Shown: positions 6,023-14,125, counted from the stretch's first letter. The stretch: 17,287 bases of DNA from URNF01 sp045594105 (GCA_045594105.1 JAZNXY010000042.1:1-17287); one strand, 5' to 3'. Translations and numbers: made by a program. Notes: generated by a model not told the origin, from the sequence alone.

Positions 6023-6331
6023 ATGCGGAAGGTGTCGGCGTTTTTCTCCGCTTTTGCGGTGACGTTATGTGTTTTAGGACTGGGTGTCGGGCTGTTTACG
6101 GTGGGATACAATTCCAAAAGGGTGGCACAGGGCGAATATGCACCCAGTGCCTCCTACAAGCTGCAAAACGGTCAGTTTATCCTCACCGACGCTAACGGAC
6201 AGTCGGTAACGTTGGCGGTGGTGGAGCAATCTGTCTCCGCACCCTTAACCCCTGCTCCCGCCAGGGTGTCCCTGCGGCTGTTACGCGGCGTTGCACTGCT
6301 TGCCGAAAAGTTAGCGGAACGGTTGGAATAA
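6023..6331 (+). CDS. Small single-pass membrane protein of unknown function
   Basis: A 102-residue product I do not recognise. It has an N-terminal hydrophobic segment (about 5-28, MRKVSAFFSAFAVTLCVLGL onward) that could be a signal anchor. A short extracytoplasmic-looking stretch follows (NGQFILTDANGQSVTLAVVE, then a Pro/Ala-rich spacer), and a C-terminal amphipathic, Leu/Arg-rich helix (SLRLLRGVALLAEKLAERLE). ATG 6023 lies 4 nt past the spoIIP stop and AAGGTG overlaps that stop, so it is translationally linked to spoIIP. A strong terminator follows directly. Position suggests a sporulation or engulfment role, but this is guilt by association only. Confidence 0.8.
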   Translation: MRKVSAFFSAFAVTLCVLGLGVGLFTVGYNSKRVAQGEYAPSASYKLQNGQFILTDANGQSVTLAVVEQSVSAPLTPAPARVSLRLLRGVALLAEKLAERLE

Positions 6332-6366
6332 AAAAAAGACGATACACAGCGTGTATCGTCTTTTTT
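6330..6366. terminator. Bidirectional terminator between convergent genes
   Basis: A perfect 10-bp stem GACGATACAC (6338-6347) / GTGTATCGTC (6351-6360), 3-nt loop, is flanked by an A-run (6330-6337) and a T-run (6361-6366) that extend the pairing. It sits between the plus-strand spoIIP unit and the minus-strand DUF3048 gene, whose stop is at 6371, and can serve both. Confidence 0.92.
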
Positions 6367-6370
6367 GGAT

Positions 6371-7411
6371 TTACGCAATAGCGGTGCGGCCTTTAAGACC
6401 TGCGGAAGTCAACAGAATGTAGGTTTTTCCGGTAGCTACGGTCAGCGGTGTGCCGTCAACCTCGGTAAAGGTCAGCTGGTTGTTGGTGCGGGACCATTTG
6501 ATATCACGGCTGGTGCCGTTGACAAGCAGGGTTCCCGAGCCGCTTGACAGTGTAAAGCTGATATGACCTGCGTCCTCCTGATACTTGTTGCCGTACATCA
6601 CAATCACGTTTTTCACCGCAATCGGATTGCCGTCAGACGAGGCGTGTACGGGGGTAGAAAGGTTGCCACGGTGTTTTACATACACACCTTTTGCGGCATC
6701 GTATGCAAAAGAACTGGTGTAAGCGGAGGAAATGGCTACCTGCACCGAATTACCGACACCTTCGCCCTTTTTGTCGCCAAACACAAACGGCGATTTGGTA
6801 GCGGTGGTAGTGGACAGCTTGCGGCTCTTGATAGCGGCATTGATTTTTTCTTTGGTAAACACCTTCACGTGCTCGCTGTAGTTGCCGTTGAGAGATCTCA
6901 GCTCCTCGCTCGCTACCGTCAGACTGTCCAGATCGTTCACGCCGAGGGTGCGGATCAGTGCTTTGCCCTGCGTGCTGCCGCCGACGTGGCAGTAAACGGT
7001 ATCCAACGCTTTCGCCATTTTGACAAAATGGGTACGTGCACTGCGTACCGGACCAACCTGATTGGGCACGTTTTCAATGCTGCCGAACACCGCCATAATA
7101 CGGGGAATACCGCCTTCGGTTTCCGCTTCTACGTATAAATCGGCTTTATCAATATTTTTCTGCTGCAAGTACCCTTTATACCCCGAGTTGCCCACCATAA
7201 AGGCAATCGGACGGTTTTGCTGTGTCGTCAACGTTTCTTCGCCTGTCAGCAGGTTCATATACCGTTTGGGTGCTTCGGTGGTGGTTACGGTGGTTGTGGG
7301 GGTTTCGGAAGAAGAAAGCGAACCGGCTTCCCCTTCATTACAACCCGCAAACGAGAACAGCAGTACCACCGCCATTAACAGAGCGGAAAAACGAAACAGC
7401 TTGGATTGCAT
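6371..7411 (-). CDS. DUF3048 (YerB-type) lipoprotein
   Basis: Predicted secreted lipoprotein of 346 residues, anchored outside the membrane. A hydrophobic signal (6-22) ends in the lipobox FAGC with lipid-bearing C24, followed by a Ser/Thr-rich linker to about 48. The DUF3048 domain follows: MNLLTGE, RPIAFMVGNSG, KADLYVEAETEGGIPRIMAVF, the signature VGPVRSARTHFVKMA, HVGGSTQGK and LDSLTV. The C-terminal part (about 210-346) with NVIVMYGNKYQED and the VNGTSRDIKW repeat-like strands matches the C-terminal domain usual in these proteins. The biochemical role is not established in my knowledge; Bacillus YerB is a homologue. GAGG lies 8 nt before ATG 7411. The gene is transcribed alone from its own promoter. 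Confidence 0.92.
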   Translation of the reverse strand: MQSKLFRFSALLMAVVLLFSFAGCNEGEAGSLSSSETPTTTVTTTEAPKRYMNLLTGEETLTTQQNRPIAFMVGNSGYKGYLQQKNIDKADLYVEAETEGGIPRIMAVFGSIENVPNQVGPVRSARTHFVKMAKALDTVYCHVGGSTQGKALIRTLGVNDLDSLTVASEELRSLNGNYSEHVKVFTKEKINAAIKSRKLSTTTATKSPFVFGDKKGEGVGNSVQVAISSAYTSSFAYDAAKGVYVKHRGNLSTPVHASSDGNPIAVKNVIVMYGNKYQEDAGHISFTLSSGSGTLLVNGTSRDIKWSRTNNQLTFTEVDGTPLTVATGKTYILLTSAGLKGRTAIA

Positions 7412-7460
7412 ACAAAAAACCTCTTTTCAAAATCTGTTCACCGTTGTCACGGTTACACAC

Positions 7461-7489
7461 ATTATAGCGGATTTTGTCGCATTGTGCAA
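7461..7489 (-). promoter_or_regulatory. Sigma-A-type promoter of the DUF3048 gene
   Basis: The minus strand reads TTGCAC (7489-7484), a 17-nt spacer, then TATAAT (7466-7461), a perfect -10. The start near 7455 leaves a leader of about 45 nt with no notable structure. Confidence 0.82.
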
Positions 7490-7507
7490 TACCAAATGTT
7501 GGGATTA

Positions 7508-7544
7508 TAAAAAAAACACGGTGCAACCGCAGGGTTGCACCGTG
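7508..7544 (-). terminator. Intrinsic terminator after the first Na/Pi cotransporter
   Basis: A perfect 12-bp stem CACGGTGCAACC (7517-7528) / GGTTGCACCGTG (7533-7544), 4-nt loop. On the minus strand it is followed by eight T residues (7516-7509). It lies 10 nt beyond the stop at 7555. Confidence 0.93.
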
Positions 7545-7554
7545 AAATGTGCCG

Positions 7555-9303
7555 TTACAGGGAGAACTTGCTCATATAGCCGACATAGCTCTGTCGGAAA
7601 TCTTCGTTGCTTTGTGCTTTGATTGCCTTCAGACGTGCGTGGGTATCAAACGTACCGTGTGCGGTTTCGAGCAGGGCAACACCAACGTTAGAACAGTGGT
7701 CGGAAATACGTTCGCTGTCGGTCAGGAAATCGGTCAGGATAAAGCCGAGTTCGATAGTACAGTTGCCGCTCTGCAAGCGCATAATGTGACGGCCGCGGAT
7801 GGTGTCGATAAGGGTGTCGATAACTTGTTCAAGCGGTTCGATTTCTATCGCCGCCTCGAGGTCTTTTTCCGCAAATGCCTGGACGGTATTATGGAGAATT
7901 TCCTCTACCGCCGCAATCAGCACACGCAATTCCTCTTTTGCTTCCTTGGAGAAGGAAATGCCTTTGGTCTGCATTTCGGTGGCGGTGTGCATCAAATTGG
8001 TTGCGTGGTCACCGATGCGTTCAAAGTCGCTGATGATATGCAGCAGCATAGCGGTGGTACGTGCGTCTGCTTCGGTGAGGTCACAACGGGACAACGAAAC
8101 GAGATAGGTGCCGAGCTTATCCTCATATTTATCCAGGGTTTTTTCCAGACGGGAAACCGCTTTTGCGATCTCCTCATCGTAGCTTTCAAACAGCGAAAAT
8201 GCCATACGCACCGTTTCGTCTGCGCTCTGTGCCATTTCGGCGGTGGTATCATAAGACTTGTCCGCAGCGAGAGCAGGCATGGTAAGCAAACGTTCGTCAA
8301 GCGCCACTTCGGGCTGTGCATTTTCTTCTTCACCGCGCACGATTTTATCGCACAATTTTTCGATAAGACCGATGCAGGGGAACAGGACAATGGTATTCAC
8401 CACGTTGTAAATGGTGTGCATAATCGCGATAGATGCAGGGTCGGTAGCTCTTTCTGCAAATGCGGGTTTCATCAAATAATATACAAACAGCCAACCGGTC
8501 AGCCAAATCACCATGCCGATACATTTAATCAGCAGGTGAGAAATCGCCACTTTTTTCGCGCTTTTGTTAGTGCCCGGCAAGGACATGATCGCGGAAATAC
8601 AGGTACCGATATTCTGACCCATAATAATCGGAATCGCGTTACCGAAGGTCACCGCACCGGTCAGGGATAACGCCTGCAAAATACCGACGGAAGCGGAAGA
8701 ACTCTGGATAATAGCGGTAAACAACGTACCGATTAACACGCCTAGGAACGGATTTTGGAACGCCACCAAAATGTTACGGAACGCTTCGCTTTCTGCAAGC
8801 GGGTCCATAGCGCCCGACATCACTTCCATACCGTACATCAACACGGCAAAGCCAAGGCAGATAGTACCGATGTTCTGTTTCTTTTCTTTTTTGGAGAACA
8901 TCAGCAAAAATGCGCCGACAAGTGCAATGATGGGGGAGAAGTTTGCAGGTTTTAACAGCTGAATAAAAATGTTTTTGGAAGAAATACCTGCCAAAGACAA
9001 CAGCCAAGCGGTAACGGTGGTGCCAATGTTAGAACCCATCACCACGCTGATGGTCTGCGGAAACGCGATAAGACCTGCGTTAACCAAACCAACCAACATA
9101 ACGGTGGTCGCGGAAGAACTCTGAATTGCCGCGGTTACTACCGTACCTACCGCCAGACCTTTGAAGCGGTTGTCGGTAATTTTTTGTAAAATACTCTGCA
9201 TTTTGCCGCCTGCGGTCTTTTCAAGACCTGCCGACAGCACGTGCATACCATACAGGAAAAATGCAAGGCCGCCGCAAAAGGCGATAAGGCCAAAAATTGT
9301 CAT
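7555..9303 (-). CDS. Na+/phosphate cotransporter (NptA/PNaS family) with C-terminal PhoU domain
   Basis: Membrane protein of 582 residues predicted to couple phosphate movement to sodium. The N-terminal half (about 1-320) has the paired PNaS repeats, each with a QSSSA signature: AAIQSSSATTVMLVGLVNAG and AIIQSSSASVGILQALSLTG. GSNIGTT and GQNIGTC lie at the matching sites of the two repeats. The C-terminal third (about 350-560) is a cytoplasmic PhoU-like helical bundle carrying two E-x-x-D-H metal-site motifs, DFERIGDHATN and DSERISDHCSN. GGAGG lies 6 nt before ATG 9303. Its closest visible relative is the next gene upstream, similar along its whole length. Substrate and direction of transport are inferred from family; some PNaS proteins export or sense phosphate. 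Confidence 0.92.
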   Translation of the reverse strand: MTIFGLIAFCGGLAFFLYGMHVLSAGLEKTAGGKMQSILQKITDNRFKGLAVGTVVTAAIQSSSATTVMLVGLVNAGLIAFPQTISVVMGSNIGTTVTAWLLSLAGISSKNIFIQLLKPANFSPIIALVGAFLLMFSKKEKKQNIGTICLGFAVLMYGMEVMSGAMDPLAESEAFRNILVAFQNPFLGVLIGTLFTAIIQSSSASVGILQALSLTGAVTFGNAIPIIMGQNIGTCISAIMSLPGTNKSAKKVAISHLLIKCIGMVIWLTGWLFVYYLMKPAFAERATDPASIAIMHTIYNVVNTIVLFPCIGLIEKLCDKIVRGEEENAQPEVALDERLLTMPALAADKSYDTTAEMAQSADETVRMAFSLFESYDEEIAKAVSRLEKTLDKYEDKLGTYLVSLSRCDLTEADARTTAMLLHIISDFERIGDHATNLMHTATEMQTKGISFSKEAKEELRVLIAAVEEILHNTVQAFAEKDLEAAIEIEPLEQVIDTLIDTIRGRHIMRLQSGNCTIELGFILTDFLTDSERISDHCSNVGVALLETAHGTFDTHARLKAIKAQSNEDFRQSYVGYMSKFSL

Positions 9304-9332
9304 TTTTACCCTCCGTGTTTCATCTTTCCTTC

Positions 9333-9377
9333 ATCATACCGCATTTTTCCGTTTTACAAAAGTTAAATCTTTGTAAA
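9333..9377 (-). promoter_or_regulatory. Promoter with a possible PHO-box upstream of the first Na/Pi gene
   Basis: The minus strand shows -10 TATGAT (9338-9333) with a poor -35 (TTTTGT, 9361-9356) at 17 nt. Directly upstream are two hexamers TTTACA (9377-9372) and TTAACT (9366-9361) five bases apart, the spacing and sequence type of Gram-positive PhoP boxes (TT[ATC]A[CT]A, 11-bp period). A weak -35 with an adjacent direct repeat suggests activator-dependent expression. It is not proven. Confidence 0.45.
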
Positions 9378-9384
9378 ATAATAT

Positions 9385-9418
9385 AAAAAAGCAAGTATCC
9401 TTTACAATACTTGCTTTT
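9385..9418 (-). terminator. Intrinsic terminator after the second Na/Pi cotransporter
   Basis: A perfect 12-bp stem AAAAGCAAGTAT (9387-9398) / ATACTTGCTTTT (9407-9418), 8-nt loop, followed on the minus strand by a T-rich tail. It separates the two paralogues, so each is its own transcription unit. Confidence 0.88.
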
Positions 9419-9425
9419 CCGTTTG

Positions 9426-11177
9426 TTAAAATGCAAATTCTTTGCTATACCGTTCGTATGCCGTTCTATATCCTTCGCTGTTTTTATTTTTAATTTCTCG
9501 CAAACGTTCGTGGGTATCAAAAGTGCCGTGTGCGGTTTCGAGCAGAGCGACACCGACGTTAGAACAGTGGTCGGAGATGCGTTCGCAATCGGTGAGGAAA
9601 TCAGTTAAGATGAAGCCCAGCTCAATAGTACAGCTACCCTCTTGCAAGCGTACGATATGGCGGGTACGCACCGTGTCAATAAGGTTGTCAATTACCTGTT
9701 CAAGCGGTTCAATGTCCGCCGCCGCAGAAAGATCGTTTTCAGTAAACGCCGCAACCGTATTGTGTAAAATACGGGTTACCGCTGTGGTCAGAACACGTAG
9801 CTCCGCAACCGCCTCGGCAGAAAATTCGATTTTTTTGGTTTGCATCTCTTCGGCAGTGGCCGCTATATTATTGGCATGGTCTCCAATGCGTTCAAAGTCG
9901 CTGATGGTGTGAAGCAGCATCGAGGCAGTCTGTGCATCGACATCGCTCAAGTTACAGCGGGATAGCTTTACAAGATAGGTGCCCAACGTATCCTCATACA
10001 CATCAAGGGTCTTTTCATGACGCAGCACCGTTTCGGCAATGGTGGTGTTATATCCGTCGAACAACAGACCGATTGCTTCTCCCACCGTCTGCTCGGCAAC
10101 CGCCGCCATAGCTTTCGTGGTATCGTATGCGTGTGCTGTCGCAACAGCGGGCACGGTCATCAGCAATTCGTCCATAACCACCTCGGGCAATGCATTTTCA
10201 TCCTTGCCCTTTATAATCATACGGGACAGCTTTTCGAGCAGTCCTGCAGCAGGGAACAGCATAACGGTGGTGGCAATATTGAAGAGCGAGTGTACCACTG
10301 CGATGCCTGCAGGATCAATAGCCGTATCTGCGAATGCAAAATCCGCAAAAAGATTAGCAACACTCCACACCGTAAGCCATGCAACCGAGCCGATAGAGTT
10401 AAACAGCACGTGTACCACCGCAACCCGTTTTGCGTTTTTGTTAGTGCCCGGCACCGCCATCAAAGCGGAAATACAGGTGCCGATATTCTGACCCATAATA
10501 ATCGGGATAACGCTGCCGAAGGTAACGGCACCTGTCATAGACAACGCCTGTAATACACCGACAGAGGCAGAAGAGCTTTGAATGGCAGCGGTAAACAAAG
10601 CACCTGCCACCACACCTAAAATAGGATTCTTAAATGCGGTCAGAATGCTGACAAACTGCGGCATTTCCGCAAGCGGCTCTACGGCACCCGACATCATATC
10701 CATACCGAACATCAGCACAGCAAAACCAACGCAAATCATACCGATGTTTTTGTTTCTGTCTTTTTTAGAGAACAACAACAAAAACGCACCGATAAACGCA
10801 ACGATGGTGGAGAAGTTAATAGGTTTCAGCAGTGCCATAAAAATGTTGTCCGAAGAAATACCCGACAAAGATAAAATCCATGCGGTCATGGTCGTGCCGA
10901 CGTTAGAACCCATTGTCACGCTGATGGCTTGGGTTAGCGACATAATACCTGCATTAACAAGACCGACCAACATAACCGTCACCGCAGAAGAACTTTGAAT
11001 AACCGCAGTAACTGCCGCGCCGACAGCAAGACCTTTTACACGGTTGCCGGTGATTTTTTGTAAAATGCTCTGCATTTTACCGCCCGCCGTTTTTTCCAGA
11101 CCTTCGGACAGCACGTGCATACCGAAAAGGAAAAAACCGAGGCCGCCTAAAAGCTTCAAAATGTTAAAAATATCCAT
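9426..11177 (-). CDS. Na+/phosphate cotransporter (NptA/PNaS family) with C-terminal PhoU domain, paralogue
   Basis: 583 residues with the same architecture as the gene that follows it: membrane half with AVIQSSSAVTVMLVGLVNAG and AAIQSSSASVGVLQALSMTG, GSNVGTT and GQNIGTC, and a PhoU-like C-terminal bundle with DFERIGDHANN and DCERISDHCSN. By eye roughly three-fifths of residues are identical to the neighbour. The best match is at the second PhoU motif (TIELGFILTDFLTD, then SNVGVALLETAHGTFDTH), while the segment linking the two halves and the last 20 residues differ. This indicates an old tandem duplication. ATG 11177 has AAGGAAG about 11 nt upstream, a somewhat long spacing. Function is assigned from family only. 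Confidence 0.92.
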   Translation of the reverse strand: MDIFNILKLLGGLGFFLFGMHVLSEGLEKTAGGKMQSILQKITGNRVKGLAVGAAVTAVIQSSSAVTVMLVGLVNAGIMSLTQAISVTMGSNVGTTMTAWILSLSGISSDNIFMALLKPINFSTIVAFIGAFLLLFSKKDRNKNIGMICVGFAVLMFGMDMMSGAVEPLAEMPQFVSILTAFKNPILGVVAGALFTAAIQSSSASVGVLQALSMTGAVTFGSVIPIIMGQNIGTCISALMAVPGTNKNAKRVAVVHVLFNSIGSVAWLTVWSVANLFADFAFADTAIDPAGIAVVHSLFNIATTVMLFPAAGLLEKLSRMIIKGKDENALPEVVMDELLMTVPAVATAHAYDTTKAMAAVAEQTVGEAIGLLFDGYNTTIAETVLRHEKTLDVYEDTLGTYLVKLSRCNLSDVDAQTASMLLHTISDFERIGDHANNIAATAEEMQTKKIEFSAEAVAELRVLTTAVTRILHNTVAAFTENDLSAAADIEPLEQVIDNLIDTVRTRHIVRLQEGSCTIELGFILTDFLTDCERISDHCSNVGVALLETAHGTFDTHERLREIKNKNSEGYRTAYERYSKEFAF

Positions 11178-11250
11178 ATTTTGTATCGCTTCCTTTCTTT
11201 GTACGGTATCAGTGTACGCCTTTTGGTGTTAAAAAAGAAAGCAAAAAACC

Positions 11251-11265
11251 GTTAAATTTTGTAAA
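11251..11265 (-). promoter_or_regulatory. Motif shared with the paralogue's promoter (possible PHO-box)
   Basis: The minus strand reads TTTTACAAAATTTAAC, which matches TTTTACAAAGATTTAAC before the other Na/Pi gene except for one missing base, so the two hexamers are 4 instead of 5 bases apart. It is 75-90 nt before the start codon and overlaps the edge of the upstream terminator. The core promoter is unclear: TACACT around 11213 is a candidate -10 without a good -35. Confidence 0.35.
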
Positions 11266-11295
11266 AAGGACACAAGCGATGCTTGTGTCCTTTTT
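11263..11295 (-). terminator. Intrinsic terminator after the M20 peptidase operon
   Basis: A perfect 15-bp stem (11263-11277 with 11281-11295, arms AAAAAGGACACAAGC and GCTTGTGTCCTTTTT), 3-nt loop. It starts 3 nt past the stop at 11298 and closes the four-gene transporter operon. Confidence 0.92.
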
Positions 11296-11297
11296 TA

Positions 11298-12737
11298 TCA
11301 CAACATTTTCAATAATCTTATGTAAAACGCCACCGTATCCACCAGGGTATCTACGGGTACACGTTCGTTGTTGCCGTGAATCATTCTGCGTTCTTCCTTT
11401 GACAGACGCATAGGGGAGAAGCGGTATACCTTATCGGTGATGCGGCAATAGTGGCGGGAATCGCTGCACGCCATCATCAGATACGGAGAAACCACCGTGT
11501 TATCAAAGGTCTGCCGTACCGCCGTTTCGATTTTATCCCATGCGGCACACTGTGTGTCCGAGCTGATAGACGGATTCATACCGCCCACCACCGACACCGT
11601 AACGGCATCGTTCTTTATAACCTTTTTAATATAGGATACCGCACTGTCAATGGTGTCACCGCAAATCAAGCGGATATTTAAGCCGACCTTGCCTTTGGGG
11701 GGCAGTACGTTATACGCATCGCTGCCTTGCATACGGGTGACCGCCACGGTGGTACGCACCAACGCATTCAACTCACCGCCCGACAGCTTACAAATCATAT
11801 CGAGGACAGGCATAAAACACCACAGGTTCGCAAAAATCAGACGATACAGGAAGGTGGACCGTCTGCCCAAGGTGTCAAATAGACCTGCGGCAGGGGGTGT
11901 CAGGCGACGGGGGAAGGGGTGGCTTTCAATGTCGGTAACCGCTTTAGAGAGCTTACCGAGCACCGTCTTCGGCGGCGGTGTAGAGGCATGTCCGCCATTG
12001 GACAACAGCTCTAAATCCATCGAAACACTGCCTTTTTCGGCAATACCGATAACCGCACACGCTTGTTTTACACCGGGGAACACGTTTTCCACCACCGCAC
12101 CGCCTTCGTCCAAAACGAGAGCGGGGATAACGCCGTTTTGCTCCAGATACGCAACCATTTCCTTACAGGAATCGCCGTCGATTTCTTCTTCGCCCGAGAA
12201 GGCGAGATACAGGTCGTTTTCGGGAACAAAGCCCTCTTTTAACGCAGCATCTGCCGCTTCCATGACACCGAGCAGGGTGCCTTTGGTGTCCAGCGTGCCT
12301 CTGCCCCAGACAACGCCGTTTTCCACAATGCCCTCGAAAGCGGGCTTTTTCCAGCCGTCTTCATCGACAGGCACCACGTCATAGTGTGCCATTAACACCG
12401 AGGGGGCTTTGTCACTTTTGCCTTTAATATGAAAAAGCAGACCCGTTTTACCGATTTTCTGAAAATCGGCGGCGGCAACCACTGCAGGAAAACGGTCAAA
12501 CAGCAGTTTTTCAAACTTTTCAAACTCTTTACGGTCAATCAAACTGTCATCACGGTAGGAAACGGTCTTACACCGTATCATCTCTACCATATCGGCAATG
12601 ATTTTCTCTCTGTCCACCACAACGGATACGGTTTTGACCGCTTTTTCGGGTTGGGGGCGGAACAGCAACGCACGCACAACAATCACTGCCAGAAAAACAA
12701 CCAACACAGCCGCTATACCGAGCAGAATATATGTCAT
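11298..12737 (-). CDS. Membrane-anchored M20 family metallopeptidase (PM20D1/CPS1-like)
   Basis: Zinc-dependent peptidase or amidohydrolase of 479 residues. An N-terminal membrane helix (about 3-26) precedes the catalytic domain. Metal ligands and catalytic residues are all visible: MAHYDVVP (H118; D120), GRGTLDTKG (D150), SGEEEIDG (E183 as general base, E184 as ligand), LVLDEGG (D210) and IHGNNERVP (H454). NGGHASTPP (H250) marks the dimerisation domain, and SDSRHYCRI is typical of the carboxypeptidase S/PM20D1 branch, which acts on dipeptides or N-acyl amino acids. The ATG is one base after the stop of the preceding membrane protein, with GGGTG upstream, so translation is coupled. It is the last gene of the NSS-DUF5058 operon, which suggests it processes a substrate moved by those proteins. 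Confidence 0.92.
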   Translation of the reverse strand: MTYILLGIAAVLVVFLAVIVVRALLFRPQPEKAVKTVSVVVDREKIIADMVEMIRCKTVSYRDDSLIDRKEFEKFEKLLFDRFPAVVAAADFQKIGKTGLLFHIKGKSDKAPSVLMAHYDVVPVDEDGWKKPAFEGIVENGVVWGRGTLDTKGTLLGVMEAADAALKEGFVPENDLYLAFSGEEEIDGDSCKEMVAYLEQNGVIPALVLDEGGAVVENVFPGVKQACAVIGIAEKGSVSMDLELLSNGGHASTPPPKTVLGKLSKAVTDIESHPFPRRLTPPAAGLFDTLGRRSTFLYRLIFANLWCFMPVLDMICKLSGGELNALVRTTVAVTRMQGSDAYNVLPPKGKVGLNIRLICGDTIDSAVSYIKKVIKNDAVTVSVVGGMNPSISSDTQCAAWDKIETAVRQTFDNTVVSPYLMMACSDSRHYCRITDKVYRFSPMRLSKEERRMIHGNNERVPVDTLVDTVAFYIRLLKML

Positions 12738-12738
12738 A

Positions 12739-13392
12739 TTACACCCAACCTTTTTTATACATCACACGTGCGGCGCCGAGTGCGACCAGCACGCCGACCG
12801 GCACCAGTACACCTACCGAGCCCGCCAAGGACGGTACGGCAAGGAACAAAACCACCATAAAGATAAGCGGTGCCAAGGAAAGCTTCCAGTTTTTGCTGAT
12901 ATACACCACCGCCAAGCCGCCAAACAGCGAGGGCAGGATGTTATCAAAGGCGGGCTTTAACGCAGGATGCTCTAAAACAGGGGTGAGCAAGCTCAAAATT
13001 GCCACACCGAGTGCCAACACCAAGGTGGTGACAATAGAGGAGGTGGCAACCGCAATGGTGGATACCACTTCACCCTCTTCGGTATCGGGCTTGACATTTG
13101 CATTTTCCATAGCGGTCAATGCGGCAGGTGCTTTCAAGCTTGTAAGGTTACCTGTCACAAAGGACAGATAGGTACCGCCCACACCGAGCATGGGGGTATA
13201 GGTGATAACCTCAATCACGCCAACCGTCCAGAAGATAGGCGCAACGCCTAAAAGACCTTTCAGCACAGCCGTGACGGGCGGCCACGCATTATACGCCACG
13301 CAAATGGCACACGGAACCATCAGCACCACCAACACGGCGGTCCAGATCCAGATTTTTCCGTATCTATCGGTATCTTTCATATAGTCACGCAT
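12739..13392 (-). CDS. Multi-pass membrane protein, partner of DUF5058 protein
   Basis: Integral membrane protein of 217 residues with about five or six hydrophobic segments; I cannot name its family with certainty. I start it at ATG 13392 (MRDYMKDTDRYG...), 4 nt past the DUF5058 stop, with GGGGG 8 nt upstream; a TTG at 13407 would overlap the upstream gene. Visible features are a conserved-looking segment GVIEVITYTPMLGVGGTYLS and FVTGNLTSLKAPAA in the first half, an acidic cytoplasmic-looking loop (KPDTEEGEVV), and a Gly/Val-rich C-terminal helix pair. Position and size, tightly between DUF5058 and M20 genes, suggest it forms a two-subunit membrane complex with the DUF5058 protein. Confidence 0.88.
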   Translation of the reverse strand: MRDYMKDTDRYGKIWIWTAVLVVLMVPCAICVAYNAWPPVTAVLKGLLGVAPIFWTVGVIEVITYTPMLGVGGTYLSFVTGNLTSLKAPAALTAMENANVKPDTEEGEVVSTIAVATSSIVTTLVLALGVAILSLLTPVLEHPALKPAFDNILPSLFGGLAVVYISKNWKLSLAPLIFMVVLFLAVPSLAGSVGVLVPVGVLVALGAARVMYKKGWV

Positions 13393-13396
13393 CTTC

Positions 13397-14125
13397 TTAA
13401 CCCCCAATCACAGGCGTAATCACAGCGGCGAACACCATAGCGCCCACCATGCTTACAGCCATCGCATAGGTCTCCAGCCATTTCATACCGCATTTTTTGA
13501 TAAGCAGACCGCAAATGGCCATAAGCAGTGCGGAAACGAGCAGCACAAACAGCGGAATAAACCCTTTCAAACCGTTGCCGACATCCGCAAACACCAGACC
13601 TAAAAATGCGGAAATCATACCTAAAAACAGCGAGGTCATAAAAATGTCGCTCCATTTGCTGTCACGGCTTTTGAGCTTTAACATACCGCCGCGAATCTTT
13701 TTCATCAGAATGGGCGGCAGAATGATAGAGGGCATAATGCCAAGGGTCATTACCCACGCAATAGCGGCATACACCTTCGGGTCGGTAATCATTTCGGACA
13801 GCTCGGTCACGTTCAACGCATTGGCTGCAGCGGTTGCCGCAGGCAGCTCATAGGTCAATGCGCCGATAACGCTCATACGAATCCACGGCAGCGGAATACC
13901 CAAAAACTTTGAGAGGGTAATGATGCCGATAAGGATCGAAACAGCGGGTGCAACGGTAAACACCGCTGTGGAAATCACCGTTTTACGCAGGGTGGCGGTC
14001 GCCATACCCAGCTCCTTGCCCCGACGGTATGCACGAATCAGAAAGAAGAAGGATTGTGCCAGTACAAACACAATAACCGCACCTGCAATCAGGTACAAAA
14101 GAGTACTGTTAACACTGAAGCTCAT
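13397..14125 (-). CDS. DUF5058 family membrane protein
   Basis: A 242-residue integral membrane protein with six or seven hydrophobic segments. The order and motifs match what I know of DUF5058: an N-terminal helix, then FFLIRAYRRGKELGM, a basic loop (TLRKTVIST), VAPAVSILIGIITLSKFLG, and the run PWIRMSVIGALTYELPAATA. A third region has GIMPSIILPPILMKKIRGGM and a basic loop before the last helices. Function is unknown; the helix-rich layout with polar Gly/Ser/Pro positions inside helices looks like a transporter. ATG 14125 has GGAG 8 nt upstream and lies 12 nt after the NSS transporter stop. Together with the next gene it may be a two-part permease. Confidence 0.85.
   Translation of the reverse strand: MSFSVNSTLLYLIAGAVIVFVLAQSFFFLIRAYRRGKELGMATATLRKTVISTAVFTVAPAVSILIGIITLSKFLGIPLPWIRMSVIGALTYELPAATAAANALNVTELSEMITDPKVYAAIAWVMTLGIMPSIILPPILMKKIRGGMLKLKSRDSKWSDIFMTSLFLGMISAFLGLVFADVGNGLKGFIPLFVLLVSALLMAICGLLIKKCGMKWLETYAMAVSMVGAMVFAAVITPVIGG

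Noticed and set aside
7549..8670. 373-codon open frame on the plus strand opposite the first Na/Pi cotransporter
   Set aside because: It is fully antisense to a clear family member. The translation is rich in His, Phe and Cys with no family resemblance. Codon bias of the real gene explains the open frame.
13393..13407. TTG start at 13407 for the DUF5058 partner protein
   Set aside because: It would overlap the end of the DUF5058 gene and consume its own ribosome site. ATG 13392 has GGGGG at proper distance.
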